Assembly: GCA_001310555.1 (NCBI GenBank)
Contig: BAXO01000001.1
Location: 57,064-121,063, forward strand
Reading direction: 5' to 3'
Origin: Bacillus sp. JCM 19058
GTDB lineage: Bacteria > Bacillota > Bacilli > Bacillales_H > Bacillaceae_D
DNA length: 64,000 bases
Part shown: positions 10,395 to 19,046 of the stretch, piece by piece
Numbering within the stretch: the first letter of the stretch is position 1
How the letters are laid out: every line of letters begins with the position of its first letter
The notes under the pieces: model-generated
The model's input: the letters and a program-made list of their open reading frames with translations, nothing else
Database searches by the model: none
What the model was told of the DNA's origin: nothing
Made by a program: the position numbers and the translations under genes

Positions 10395-11515
10395 TCACTT
10401 TTTTTCATATGGGAGTAGTGTTGTTACCGAAAAACCATTTGATCCGTCGACAATAACCGTTCCTCCGACGATGGCAGCCCTTTCTTCCATACCGATGATA
10501 CCCATTCCTTTGATTACTTGCCTTTTTCCTTTGCCGTTATCGGAGATCCTACATTTAATCATCGTATTCAACACTTGAATGTGGACCGTCACGACGCTGG
10601 ATCGCGCATATTTCATCGTATTTGTTAACGATTCCATCATGTTTTCCTCAAAGATCTTCCAGTGAATCGGAGCAATCATATCGAGATTCCCTTCATATGT
10701 CAAAAAGATTCGAAACGGTTGCATTGCGGAAAATTGCTCGGTGAGCCGTTTCATGCGGCGCAGTCCAAGCTGTTCCGTGAGTGGCTTCATATTTTTGAGC
10801 ACGAGACGAATGCGTTCAATGCCTTCTTTTGAGATATGGATCGCATTTTGCAGCAGTTCCGCCGATTTTGGTGGATCATTTTCCATCAGCCGCTTCGCTG
10901 CTTCCATTTGAATCAAAGCTCCTGACATGGAATGGCCGATTTGATCGTGAATCTCTTGCGACAATCGGTTGCGTTCCTCCAGTTTATAAGCATGCTCCGC
11001 TTGTCTCATAAACTCTTCATTTTTGCCAAGCGCAAGGTTAGCTGATGTGCATCATTTCTCATCCGGTCCGTTTCATCAGATAAATACTCCACCTTGCTTT
11101 CGTAAATATTTAACATCGTCAAAAAGACAAAGCTAATCGCGGCAAACAGTCCGTAGTCCAGAATTAATTCGCTGGGCAAGACACCGAGAGGCACTAACAC
11201 AATAGCGGCTCTGATCCAATGGCTCCGAAACAAATGTCCCGCCAATTCATACAAATTAACAGGAATAAGCACAACCAACAGGGGATACAGAGCGTAATGG
11301 AAAACGACCAAAACAGCGATGGAACAAGTAATCAAGACGAGTTTCAGGCGTCTCCCGATCAAATGAAAGGAAATATTCAAACATACATAGGTGAGGATAA
11401 ACAGCGTCATCCATGGCGATACAGCAGCGCCGGACATAATGAACGAAACGATCGCATAAAGCAGCAGTATGACCTTGAGGCTAATGATCCACAATTCCAT
11501 CCGATTATGCTTCAT
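10395..11515 (-). CDS. Sensor histidine kinase, NarL-partner type (frame-disrupted)
   Basis: About 373 residues: five or six hydrophobic segments (1-130), a short linker, HisKA_3 dimerisation domain with the phospho-acceptor in SQEIHDQIGH, then a HATPase domain with the N-box (ESLTNTMKYAR) and the G-box ISDNGKGK..GMGIIGMEER. The frame breaks near 11030 (AAAAA on the minus strand); pieces are 11006-11515 and 10395-11009. ATG at 11515 overlaps the stop of the upstream response regulator (ATGA), so the pair is translationally coupled. The kinase has no periplasmic sensor domain, typical of intramembrane-sensing kinases next to ABC exporters. Confidence 0.85.
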
Positions 11516-12172
11516 CTACTTACTTCCCCGGTCAAATAATAAATAGCGATTTGGGTGCGATGCGTAAACCCGGTCTTGCCCAATATAGAAGTGATATGGT
11601 TGGCAACGGTTCCTTCAGAAAGAAACAGCTTTTCTGCGACTTCCCTGTTGGTCAGTCCCTTGGCGATCAAAGCCATAATCTTCAGCTCTCTCTCGGTGAA
11701 TGGGCGGCTGTCGAAGTTGTACTCTATATCCCGAAGCCGATCGTTATTTTGGGATAAGGCTAAATCCGGATCTCATCTTATCCAACACCGTATCTTGTAG
11801 CACATGGTGGCCGTTGTATACTGTTTTGATCGCATCTCGTATTTTTTCAGGATCGTTATTTTTTAGCAAATATCCGCTAGCACCATATTTTAATGCATCC
11901 TCAATGAAAGCATCATCATCAAACGTGGTCAATATTAAACATTTAGCGGAAGTGCGTTCCCGGATAAGCTTTGTCGCTTCCAGTCCATTCATTTCCGGCA
12001 TACGAACATCAAGCAGAGCGACATCCACCGTATACTGCTCACAATACTTGACGGCTTCCTGCCCATCGATAACCGTCGCAAGCACCTCAAATTCCTCAAA
12101 CGTGGATAAAATGATTTTCATCCCTTCACGAATAAGGGAGTTGTCATCGGCGACAATTACTTTTATTTTCAA
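11512..12172 (-). CDS. NarL/LuxR-family response regulator (frame-disrupted)
   Basis: About 220 residues. The receiver begins KIKVIVADDNSLIREG and carries the phospho-acceptor Asp in VALLDVRMPEMNG. The C-terminal LuxR helix-turn-helix reads FTERELKIMALIAKGLTN then REVAEKLFLSEGTVANHITS. The two halves are in different frames, broken at CCCAAAATAACG near 11750. The likely start is TTG at 12172, preceded by CGGAGGAG; a longer reading to 12214 has no ribosome site. It overlaps the kinase gene by ATGA. Predicted to control the exporter at 7027-10302. Confidence 0.85.
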
Positions 12173-12699
12173 TAAGGCTCCTCCGTTCTGACGATTAACA
12201 ATATTATAGCACACCGTAACTAGAAGCTCTTAAAACGACTTTTCCGAGTAAAAATAGGCGCTTTCAGTGTGCAAAATCACTTGAAACGCATCATCTTATT
12301 TTCGCAAATTATTTAATTGCTTCAGCAATACTATCTGCCCACTTCCATGATTTAAGCCAGTTTCACTCACTTGTTTAACGAATAGGCTCTGTACCTGATG
12401 GATAGACCGCTGAGCAAAGATCAGTTAATCTCCAAAGCCGCTTTGATTTCTGTGAGCCCAGAATTCTTCTCTGAAACACTGTAAAGATTTCCCTCTCTAT
12501 GTGGTGAGATTATCCGTGCTTGAAAATTTAATGTCCTTCTCTCTTCAAAAGTTAAGTCAAAACATTTTATTCGGGGAACAGCCTCTATGACCTTTAATCC
12601 ACCTATCACTGAATGAACAAAGAAAGGCTCAAGCTAAAATCACAACCATGTACAAACATTTCTTTCTTATTCAAATATTGAAATATGAATTATTCCAGT
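12173..12699. other. Intergenic stretch with one weak open frame
   Basis: Contains the promoter side of the two-component genes and a 62-codon minus-strand frame (12421-12609) with no recognised motif and no convincing ribosome site. I do not call it a gene; it could be the C-terminal scrap of a lost one. Confidence 0.35.
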
Positions 12700-13722
12700 T
12701 CAATTTTGACGCAAAAGCTCTACCAAACTTGAAATTTCCTCGATAATAAGTCCTGGTTCATGGTGATGCACATAATGTCCCGCACCATCTAAGATAACTT
12801 GTTTATGGTTTGTAGACCATTCTGCCAATTCTTCCTGAGACTCTGACCACCCCTCGATCGCTTGCTGATTGCTTCCCGCTGTGAACCAGATTAGTGGTAA
12901 ACCGCCAAGATGACCGCCATCAACCACTTTTTTGGCATTTGACTGCAGGTGCAGCATTTCGTCAATGACTGTGTCATTTGAAAAATTCTTTAATAGCATC
13001 GCAAGCTGTATGTTTTTGAGCGGCTCAGGTATATGTTGCCCGTAACCCTCTTCCGGCTCCAGTAAGGTATCGGCAACAGACTCAACCTGGGACAGAATAC
13101 GCAGAACTCCGCTGGTTTTCAACGTTTGCATGAACTTCTGCATTGCCTTGGAAGGTGTATGATAGGTCTCGTAAAATGCCGGATTGCCTGCATCAAGCAG
13201 AACAATACCTGCGACTTCATCTGGATGCGTTTGGGCAAAGCGAATAGCCTCCAGAGATGCAATTGAGTGCGCAACGAACAGATAAGGCCCCTTCTCTCCT
13301 CTCTCACGCAGGGAGGTGGACAATTCTTGCGTAATAGTGTCGATATCCCTTGGAACCGATGTTTGATCACTCCAGCCATAACCAAATCGATCATAAATGA
13401 CCACCCTGGCCTGCTCAGAGAGTTTCTCATGCAGCGGATAGAAATCCACATACGGATTTTCCGTACCATGCCCCGAAGCCATCACAATGGTAATATCCCC
13501 TTCACCTTGTGCGTACACATGCATCTGTTTTCCTTCAAGCTCAACCATTTCGCCTACTGGCGGATATTGGATCGCATCGGCCTTCAAGCTCTGATGTTGG
13601 TAGTAGAAACCTGCACTTCCTAATACAACTACCACCAGCATCAGAATGAGAAAGACTTGAAACCATCGTCTCTCCATCAATTTTTTCTTTTGTTCTAAAA
13701 TCATAATCATCCCTACTTTCAT
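12700..13722 (-). CDS. Alpha/beta hydrolase with N-terminal membrane anchor
   Basis: Intact, up to 340 residues. An N-terminal hydrophobic helix (about 20-43, VFLILMLVVVVLGSAGFYY) anchors it outside the membrane, followed by an alpha/beta hydrolase domain. Visible are the oxyanion region ASGHGTENPYVDFYP, the strand VVIYDRFGYGWSD, the nucleophile elbow VAHSIAS (Ser), an acidic residue after strand 6 and the catalytic His in LDGAGHYVHHHEP. The exact start is uncertain: ATGs at 13722 and at residues 5 and 7 all follow weak ribosome sites. It diverges from the ArsR-like regulator at 13834, with a palindrome between them, so that regulator may control it. Confidence 0.8.
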   Translation of the reverse strand: MKVGMIMILEQKKKLMERRWFQVFLILMLVVVVLGSAGFYYQHQSLKADAIQYPPVGEMVELEGKQMHVYAQGEGDITIVMASGHGTENPYVDFYPLHEKLSEQARVVIYDRFGYGWSDQTSVPRDIDTITQELSTSLRERGEKGPYLFVAHSIASLEAIRFAQTHPDEVAGIVLLDAGNPAFYETYHTPSKAMQKFMQTLKTSGVLRILSQVESVADTLLEPEEGYGQHIPEPLKNIQLAMLLKNFSNDTVIDEMLHLQSNAKKVVDGGHLGGLPLIWFTAGSNQQAIEGWSESQEELAEWSTNHKQVILDGAGHYVHHHEPGLIIEEISSLVELLRQN

Positions 13723-13789
13723 TTATTATCCATTCATTCGAGATTTTTGCAATCAAAGATTAGTCATGCTATTATCATTTTATAAAATA

Positions 13790-13815
13790 ATAATAACATG
13801 TTAAGCTGTTATTAT
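13790..13815. promoter_or_regulatory. Inverted repeat in divergent promoter region
   Basis: Perfect 9-bp arms ATAATAACA (13790-13798) and TGTTATTAT (13807-13815) separated by 8 bases, lying between the divergent hydrolase gene and the ArsR-like regulator gene. Size and position fit an operator for the dimeric winged-helix regulator. Binding is inferred. Confidence 0.5.
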
Positions 13816-13833
13816 AAAAACGAGAGGTTGTCT

Positions 13834-14385
13834 ATGAAAAAAACCGATTTACTACTCCATCCCGTACGCATGCGTATTATTCAGCAGTTGCTTGCAGAAG
13901 AGCCTCAGACGATTTTACAATTGGCGGAAGTACTTGGAGACGTGCCGCAAGCGACCCTGTACCGCCATATGAAGCTCATGTTGGAGTCACACTTGATTGA
14001 AGTCGTCCAGGTTAACAAGATACACGGTCAAGAAGAACGCGTCTATGCTGCCGTGAAAGAAAACTTGTCTATTTCGGAGAGTGAAGCATACTCGGCTTCT
14101 CAGGAGGACCATATGCGGTACTTCTCCGTCTTCCATGCCAATCTCCTGCAACAAGCAACCGCTTATCTGAGCAAAACACCGGCGGAGTACTATGAGACGG
14201 ATGGCTTCGGCTACTGGAATGCGCCACTCCATATGTCGGATGAAGAATTCGCGTCATTTGTTGCCGGTATCAATAAACTGTTGGAGAAGGCTGCGGCGAA
14301 CAAGCCAACACCTGAGAGAAAAACGCGTCTATTTGCTTCTATGATGATCCCACAACGTCAAAAACCAACAAGTAAAGGAGAATAA
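13834..14385 (+). CDS. ArsR-like winged-helix transcriptional regulator
   Basis: Intact, about 183 residues from the ATG at 13834. The N-terminal winged helix (residues 3-85) has the pattern LLLHPVRMRIIQQLL, then ILQLAEVLGDVPQATLYRHM (recognition helix) and the wing around GQEERVYAA. The C-terminal half (90-180) is a helical extension as in HTH_20/YdfF-type regulators rather than metal-sensing ArsR, and no Cys metal site is visible. Three bases separate it from the PH-like gene at 14388, so they form an operon. An AT-rich inverted repeat lies just upstream. Confidence 0.75.
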   Translation: MKKTDLLLHPVRMRIIQQLLAEEPQTILQLAEVLGDVPQATLYRHMKLMLESHLIEVVQVNKIHGQEERVYAAVKENLSISESEAYSASQEDHMRYFSVFHANLLQQATAYLSKTPAEYYETDGFGYWNAPLHMSDEEFASFVAGINKLLEKAAANKPTPERKTRLFASMMIPQRQKPTSKGE

Positions 14386-14387
14386 CG

Positions 14388-14747
14388 ATGAATACTGAAT
14401 TTCATTTCGACCCTACTGATGTCGTCTTGACGTTTTCAGGAATAGCAGCCATTACAGGTTTCAAGCGCAATTTGACAATTCCTTATATCGCAATTATGTC
14501 CGTACAGACAGGACCATTCCATGAGAGCGTTACAGCATTGCCAACTGGAGGTGTCTCACTGCCCTTCTACCGGACAGGACGCTTCTTCCATAATGGAAAA
14601 CGGACCTTCATGGCCTATTCGAAACGACATTCAGTCGTGATCCTTGAATTGGATTCTTCGTCTTTGTACCAGCGTATAATTGTTGAAACCAAACAGCCTG
14701 AGCAAATCAAGAAGCAATTGATGGCTCGCTGTCCTCATTTATCTTAA
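14388..14747 (+). CDS. PH-like domain protein of unknown function
   Basis: Intact, 119 residues, no signal peptide or membrane segment. The alternating hydrophobic pattern with a central FRTGRFF-like turn (LPFYRTGRFFHNGKRTFMAY) and a C-terminal helix (TKQPEQIKKQLMARC) resembles bacterial PH-fold proteins co-transcribed with HTH_20-type regulators. Translation is probably coupled to the regulator gene (3-base gap with GGAG upstream). The function is unknown; a role in sensing or modulating the regulator is inference. Confidence 0.6.
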   Translation: MNTEFHFDPTDVVLTFSGIAAITGFKRNLTIPYIAIMSVQTGPFHESVTALPTGGVSLPFYRTGRFFHNGKRTFMAYSKRHSVVILELDSSSLYQRIIVETKQPEQIKKQLMARCPHLS

Positions 14748-14842
14748 AGAGGGATTTCCTAAATTGCAGCAATCTAAAAGAAATATGGAAATCATTAGTA
14801 TGCTATACTATTATTCCACCAATCGAAAGGAGTTTTGAAATC

Positions 14843-15555
14843 ATGGACAATCTTACTGCTGAACGCTTTATACATGAGTTACAGCAACATCAAAATGAAG
14901 CGAAAATCGAAAAAAATGAAAAAGTTTTTTTAAAGGTTCAGATGAAAACACGAAGGCCTTGGGTCTTAACATGCGTACGGTGTTTCAAATTGCAAAACAA
15001 TTTATGAATATGCCTTTAACGGAAATCGAGTTGCTCTTGGAAAGCGATTATTATGAAGTGAGAATGGGCGCCGTGAGTATTATGGATTTTCAAGCTAAGA
15101 CAAAGAAACTTCCCGACGACCACAGGCAAGCATTGTACGAACTGTACATCGGAAGGCATGATCGGATCAATAACTGGGACTTCGTCGATCGTGCGCTCCT
15201 TCTGTAGTCGGGAACTATTTGCTGGATAAACCGAAGGATAAATTGTACGAGATGGCACACTCCTCTAATATTTGGGAACGAAGGACAGCTATGGTAAGTA
15301 CATATAGCCTTATCAAACAGGGAAACACCGAGGACACCTTTGCCATCGCTGAAATACTAATAAACGATCCAGAGGAATTGATCAACAAGGCCGTTGGCAG
15401 TTTCATTCGTGAAGCCGGCAAAAAAAGACGAAAACAAGCTGAAGTCTTTCCTGAATAAGCATGCTCGCACCATGCCTAGAATTACTTTAAGATACGCAAT
15501 CGAGAAGTTTGATAAAAGTACAAGAGACTACTATTTAAATCTAAAAAAGAGTTAG
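14843..15555 (+). CDS. DNA alkylation repair protein, AlkD/HEAT-repeat family (frame-disrupted)
   Basis: About 237 residues of helical HEAT-like repeats, read in three frames. It starts at ATG 14843 after AAAGGAG, continues through NMRTVFQIAKQF and EVRMGAVSIMDFQ, then NNWDFVDRA (AlkD-type D/W motif), WERRTAMVST and a C-terminal HARTMPRITLRYAIEKF. Indels near 14930, 15205 and 15430 separate the pieces. AlkD removes bulky or cationic alkylated bases without base flipping; the Asp in NWDFVD and the Trp and Arg in WERR are the family's conserved site. The gene stands alone between the PH-like gene and an SDR. Confidence 0.8.
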
Positions 15556-15594
15556 TGTTAATGAAATCGATCATAAGAAAAAAAAGGGTGACAA

Positions 15595-16509
15595 ATGATG
15601 AAACCTTTATCAGGGAAAGTGGCTTTGGTTGCTGGAGGAACCCGGGGCGCAGGCAGAGGTATCGCAACTGAATTAGGGGCAGCAGGTGCAACCGTCTACG
15701 TGACTGGTCGTACAACACGGATGAGTCCCTCTGAATACAATCGTCCGGAAACCATTGAAGAAACTGCTGAACTGGTTGATCAGGCTGGCGGTACCGGAAT
15801 TGCAGTACAGGTCGATCACCTCGATCCTGTTCAGGTTCAGGCTTTAATCGAACGAATCGAACGCGAACAAGGTCAATTGGACATTTTGGTCAATGATATT
15901 TGGGGCGGCGAATATATGGTGGAGTGGAATGTTCCTGTATGGGAGCATTCGTTGGAAAACGGGTTGCGCATGCTGCATTTGGCCATTGATACCCATATCA
16001 TTACAAGCCACTACGCGCTGCCGCTGCTAATCCGCAAACCGCACGGACTGGTTGTGGAAGTCACGGACGGCACGAGAGCCTATAATGAAACAAACTACCG
16101 ATTGTCGCTATTTTACGATTTAGCGAAGACCTCCGTCATTCGAATGGCCAAGTCTTTGGCGCATGAACTCTCTCCCTACCAGGGAACCGCCCTTTCCGTA
16201 TCGCCGGGCTGGCTTCGCTCAGAAATCATGCTGGAGGAGTATGGCGTAACCGAAGCAAATTGGAGAGATGCGCTCGCCCGCGAACCGCATTTCATCATTT
16301 CGGAAACGCCGCGCTTCATTGGTCGTGGGATCGCGGCATTGGCTAATGATTCACAAGCCGCTCGCTGGAGCGGACAATCTACATCAAGCGGTGAGCTTGC
16401 CAACGAATACGGGATAACGGATATCGACGGCTCACGGCCGGATGCTTGGCGCTACATCGTCGAAGTTCAGGATGCAGGCAAGCCTGCAGATGCTAAAGGG
16501 TACCGGTAA
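15595..16509 (+). CDS. SDR-family NAD(P)-dependent oxidoreductase
   Basis: Intact, 304 residues. The Rossmann glycine motif GGTRGAGRG is at about residues 14-22 and the Asn-containing strand LDILVNDIWGG replaces the usual NNAG. The catalytic Tyr-Lys pair lies in LFYDLAKTSV. Residues after SVSPGWLRSEIM form the substrate lid. It is longer than classical SDRs by about 50 residues, like a subgroup annotated as SDR oxidoreductase in Bacillales. Two ATGs (15595, 15598) follow AAGGGTG. Substrate unknown. It precedes the T-box leader of serS with about 280 bases between. Confidence 0.8.
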   Translation: MMKPLSGKVALVAGGTRGAGRGIATELGAAGATVYVTGRTTRMSPSEYNRPETIEETAELVDQAGGTGIAVQVDHLDPVQVQALIERIEREQGQLDILVNDIWGGEYMVEWNVPVWEHSLENGLRMLHLAIDTHIITSHYALPLLIRKPHGLVVEVTDGTRAYNETNYRLSLFYDLAKTSVIRMAKSLAHELSPYQGTALSVSPGWLRSEIMLEEYGVTEANWRDALAREPHFIISETPRFIGRGIAALANDSQAARWSGQSTSSGELANEYGITDIDGSRPDAWRYIVEVQDAGKPADAKGYR

Positions 16510-16789
16510 GATGCGCAAAGTAGGTGAGGAAGACATTCATAATCCTTCCTCTTGCCAAATATAATCCCAAATGAAGCACCGAAATTTAAGATAACATAAC
16601 TTGGGTGGTTGTTTCCCCTCAGGGCATTTCCTCCCCCCTCTTTGTGAAACTTCAAGTGTGAGATTGTGAGGAGGTTTCGCTTACAGTTAACAGTCTGATC
16701 GTGAGATATAAAATCGATTCAATAAGTCTATCATCATTAAGCCTTGAATATCATGAGCAGTATGAGCTATACTATAATATAATAATAAC

Positions 16790-16980
16790 GAAATCAGGCT
16801 GATGAAGAGAATCCAACTCGGAGGCGTTTTCGTCAAGGGGAAACCGTTCCCCCTAAGTTAACCGGACCCGCCCGTTACCGCGGAACTAAGGGGATTGGAC
16901 AGTGATGCTGTTCGATCAATTTGGGTGGCACCGCGAGAATAGCGCTCTTCGTCCCAATCGGACAAGAGCGCTTTTTGTAT
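16790..16980 (+). promoter_or_regulatory. T-box riboswitch leader of serS
   Basis: The conserved T-box TTGGGTGGCACCGCG (16921-16935) is followed by an intrinsic terminator with stem GCGCTCTT..AAGAGCGC (16941-16972) and a T run. The leader before it contains paired elements consistent with stem I and the antiterminator. An AT-rich promoter (TATAATATAAT near 16774) precedes it. Uncharged tRNA binding would favour antitermination and SerS expression. The specifier codon is presumably a Ser codon, but I could not place it with certainty. Confidence 0.85.
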
Positions 16981-17004
16981 TCTCATTAAAAGGAGTGCGT
17001 TGCC

Positions 17005-18324
17005 ATGTTGGATATCAAATGGATCAGACAAAACCAAGCGGAAGTGCAAGCTATCGCGGACCAAAAGGGGATTCCCGTCACAGTCTCTCAATTAGTCGAA
17101 TACGATGACAGACGGCGGTCCTTGCTCCACCAGTTGGAACAGATGCGGCAAGATCGTAATCGGCTAAGTCAGGAAATCAGTGGATTGCTGCGGAGCAATG
17201 AGAGTGAGAAAGCTGACCGTAGCAAACAACGCGTAAAAGAAATCAATCAACGCTTGAGCACAATTGAAGATGAGCATAAAGTAGTCGAAAGCCATTTTAA
17301 ACAGCTTATGCTCTATGTACCTAACGTGGTGTCGCCGGATACACCTAAGGGTGGCTCCGATCATGACAATGTGGAGGTTAAACGGATGGGCGAACCAACG
17401 GAGTTTGCTTTCGAACCCAAAGATCATGTAACGCTTGGAGAGCTCCATCAGATGATCGATATCCCCCGCGGCGTCAAGACCGCCGGCAGCCGGAATTATT
17501 ATCTGACAGGTATGGGAGCGAGCTTGCACCGGGCGGTACAGCAGCTGGCCCTTGACGTGTTGGTCCAGAGAGGGTTCACACTGCTCGAGGTACCGCTCAT
17601 GGTCCGGACAGAGGCCTTGCTGAATACCGCACACTTCCCGCTCAGTCAAGGTCAAACGTTCAAGATGGCAGAAGAGGATAAATGGCTTGTCGGTACATCG
17701 GAGGTGCCGCTTGTGTCGTACTACGATCACGAAATCGTGGACGTCACCGAGCCCATTAGACTTACTGCCGTCTCTACCTGTTTCCGCAATGAGGTGGGAT
17801 CGGCAGGGAAAGACGTTCATGGCCTGTACCGGTTGCATCAGTTTTCAAAGGTTGAGCAAGTGATTCTGTGTGAAGCTAATTTGGATACATCGGAACAGCT
17901 CTTTCAAGAGATCACGGCCAATGCAGAGGAGATTCTATCGCTGCTGGAGCTGCCTTATCGCATCATGACCGTATGCACCGGCGACATGTCCCAAAAAACT
18001 TACAAACAATGGGACATCGAAACATGGATGCCGAGCCGGCAAGCGTATGGCGAGACTCATTCCGCCTCCAACCTGCTGGACTTTCAAGCCCGTCGGTCGA
18101 ACATTCGGTATCGGAACGCAGACGGCAAGACGCAATTTTGCTATACTCTGAACAATACTGCTATCGCTTCGCCCCGTATATTGATCCCACTGCTGGAGAA
18201 TCACCAGCAGGAAGACGGCTCCATTCGGATTCCGCAGGCTTTGCAGAAATACTTGCACGGGATGGAACGCCTGGAGCCTAATATTCAAAGGCAGCCCTTC
18301 TTGTCCACAGGGCTGCCGGGTTAA
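17005..18324 (+). CDS. serS: Seryl-tRNA synthetase, divergent secondary type
   Basis: Intact, 439 residues. The N-terminal coiled-coil arm (about 25-105) binds the tRNA long arm; the class II catalytic core follows. Motif 2 reads FRNEVGSAGKDVHGLYRLHQF-like, with the Arg contacting ATP, and the serine site TSEVPL and QARRSNIRYR are present. Motif 3 differs from the usual housekeeping form: TLNNTAIASPR where most enzymes have TLNGSGLAVGR; the Arg is kept. Such divergent copies occur beside a housekeeping SerS in some bacilli, sometimes as antibiotic-resistant versions. Charges tRNA-Ser; expression is set by the T-box. ATG at 17005 follows AAGGAG. Confidence 0.9.
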   Translation: MLDIKWIRQNQAEVQAIADQKGIPVTVSQLVEYDDRRRSLLHQLEQMRQDRNRLSQEISGLLRSNESEKADRSKQRVKEINQRLSTIEDEHKVVESHFKQLMLYVPNVVSPDTPKGGSDHDNVEVKRMGEPTEFAFEPKDHVTLGELHQMIDIPRGVKTAGSRNYYLTGMGASLHRAVQQLALDVLVQRGFTLLEVPLMVRTEALLNTAHFPLSQGQTFKMAEEDKWLVGTSEVPLVSYYDHEIVDVTEPIRLTAVSTCFRNEVGSAGKDVHGLYRLHQFSKVEQVILCEANLDTSEQLFQEITANAEEILSLLELPYRIMTVCTGDMSQKTYKQWDIETWMPSRQAYGETHSASNLLDFQARRSNIRYRNADGKTQFCYTLNNTAIASPRILIPLLENHQQEDGSIRIPQALQKYLHGMERLEPNIQRQPFLSTGLPG

Positions 18325-18437
18325 AATCATTTATTTGTGCGTCGACCTTGAATGACGTCAATATCATGGTTCCTATTACTGAAGAAAGGGGGCTTTTCAT
18401 CAAAGCTCCCCAAGAGGTCTATCAAAACGAACCGATC

Positions 18438-18477
18438 AAAAAACGAGTCCGATGACATCATCGAACTCGTTTTTTTA
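18438..18477. terminator. Intrinsic terminator between serS and fur
   Basis: Stem AACGAGTCCGATG/CATCGAACTCGTT with one mismatch and a 4-base loop, flanked by A and T runs. It lies between convergent serS (plus) and the fur-like gene (minus), so it can serve both. Confidence 0.75.
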
Positions 18478-18591
18478 CGATTTAAGACCAGTTATGTCTC
18501 AGCCTCTTTCTTCATTTTTTTTCTCTATCATCTTCTTCTAGACGATGGTTTGAGTACTTTAAAGTTAAGGTAACCTTTTCGTCTTTATTAG

Positions 18592-18972
18592 TTAATCAGT
18601 ACTACAGCGGCCTGTAAATTTTTCTGAACACTTTTTTTTCATTTCAAATGGACAAAGACAATACCTAGCTGTTCGGTCATTAAATATTTTTCGTAGTAAA
18701 CGTACTTGAACACACAGTTCCAAGGTACGATAAACAGTTGCTATTCCTATTCTGGGAAGCTTTCGCTTAGCCGCTAAAAACACATCTTCTGCCGTCAAAA
18801 GCCCTGCGCCTTTAACTTCAAATACATTTATGATGACAGCACGTTGCTTGGTACACTTTATCCCGAGCCGCTCCATCCTTGCGTATAGCGGTTCCTTATA
18901 AGGATGGGGCTCGGAAACCCTATGCATTCTCACGGAGTGTGCTTTTGCAGGCTTTTGGACCCATGACCTCAT
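18592..18972 (-). CDS. Fur-family regulator, truncated C-terminus
   Basis: 126 residues; starts at ATG 18972 after AAAGGAGGGAG. Residues 30-110 form the Fur winged helix: KCTKQRAVIINVFE, LTAEDVFLAAKRK, IGIATVYRTLELC, VRLLRKI. The protein then runs into FEMKKKCSEKFTGRC and stops, without the HHH motif, Cys pairs and dimerisation domain of complete Fur/Zur/PerR (about 150 residues). Minus-strand codons resembling the Fur C-terminal motif (YSNHRLE) lie beyond the stop near 18530-18560 in another frame, so the C-terminus is disrupted rather than never present. It is the last gene of the metal locus. As sequenced it should lack metal sensing. Confidence 0.65.
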   Translation of the reverse strand: MRSWVQKPAKAHSVRMHRVSEPHPYKEPLYARMERLGIKCTKQRAVIINVFEVKGAGLLTAEDVFLAAKRKLPRIGIATVYRTLELCVQVRLLRKIFNDRTARYCLCPFEMKKKCSEKFTGRCSTD

Positions 18973-19046
18973 GAACCTCTCCCTCCTTTAGTTCCAATAC
19001 TGACCCTTTTCAAAATTCTTCAATTGACGCCTTTAGACGATCGATT

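Noticed and set aside
12421..12609. 62-codon minus-strand frame
   Set aside because: No ribosome site, no motif, isolated.
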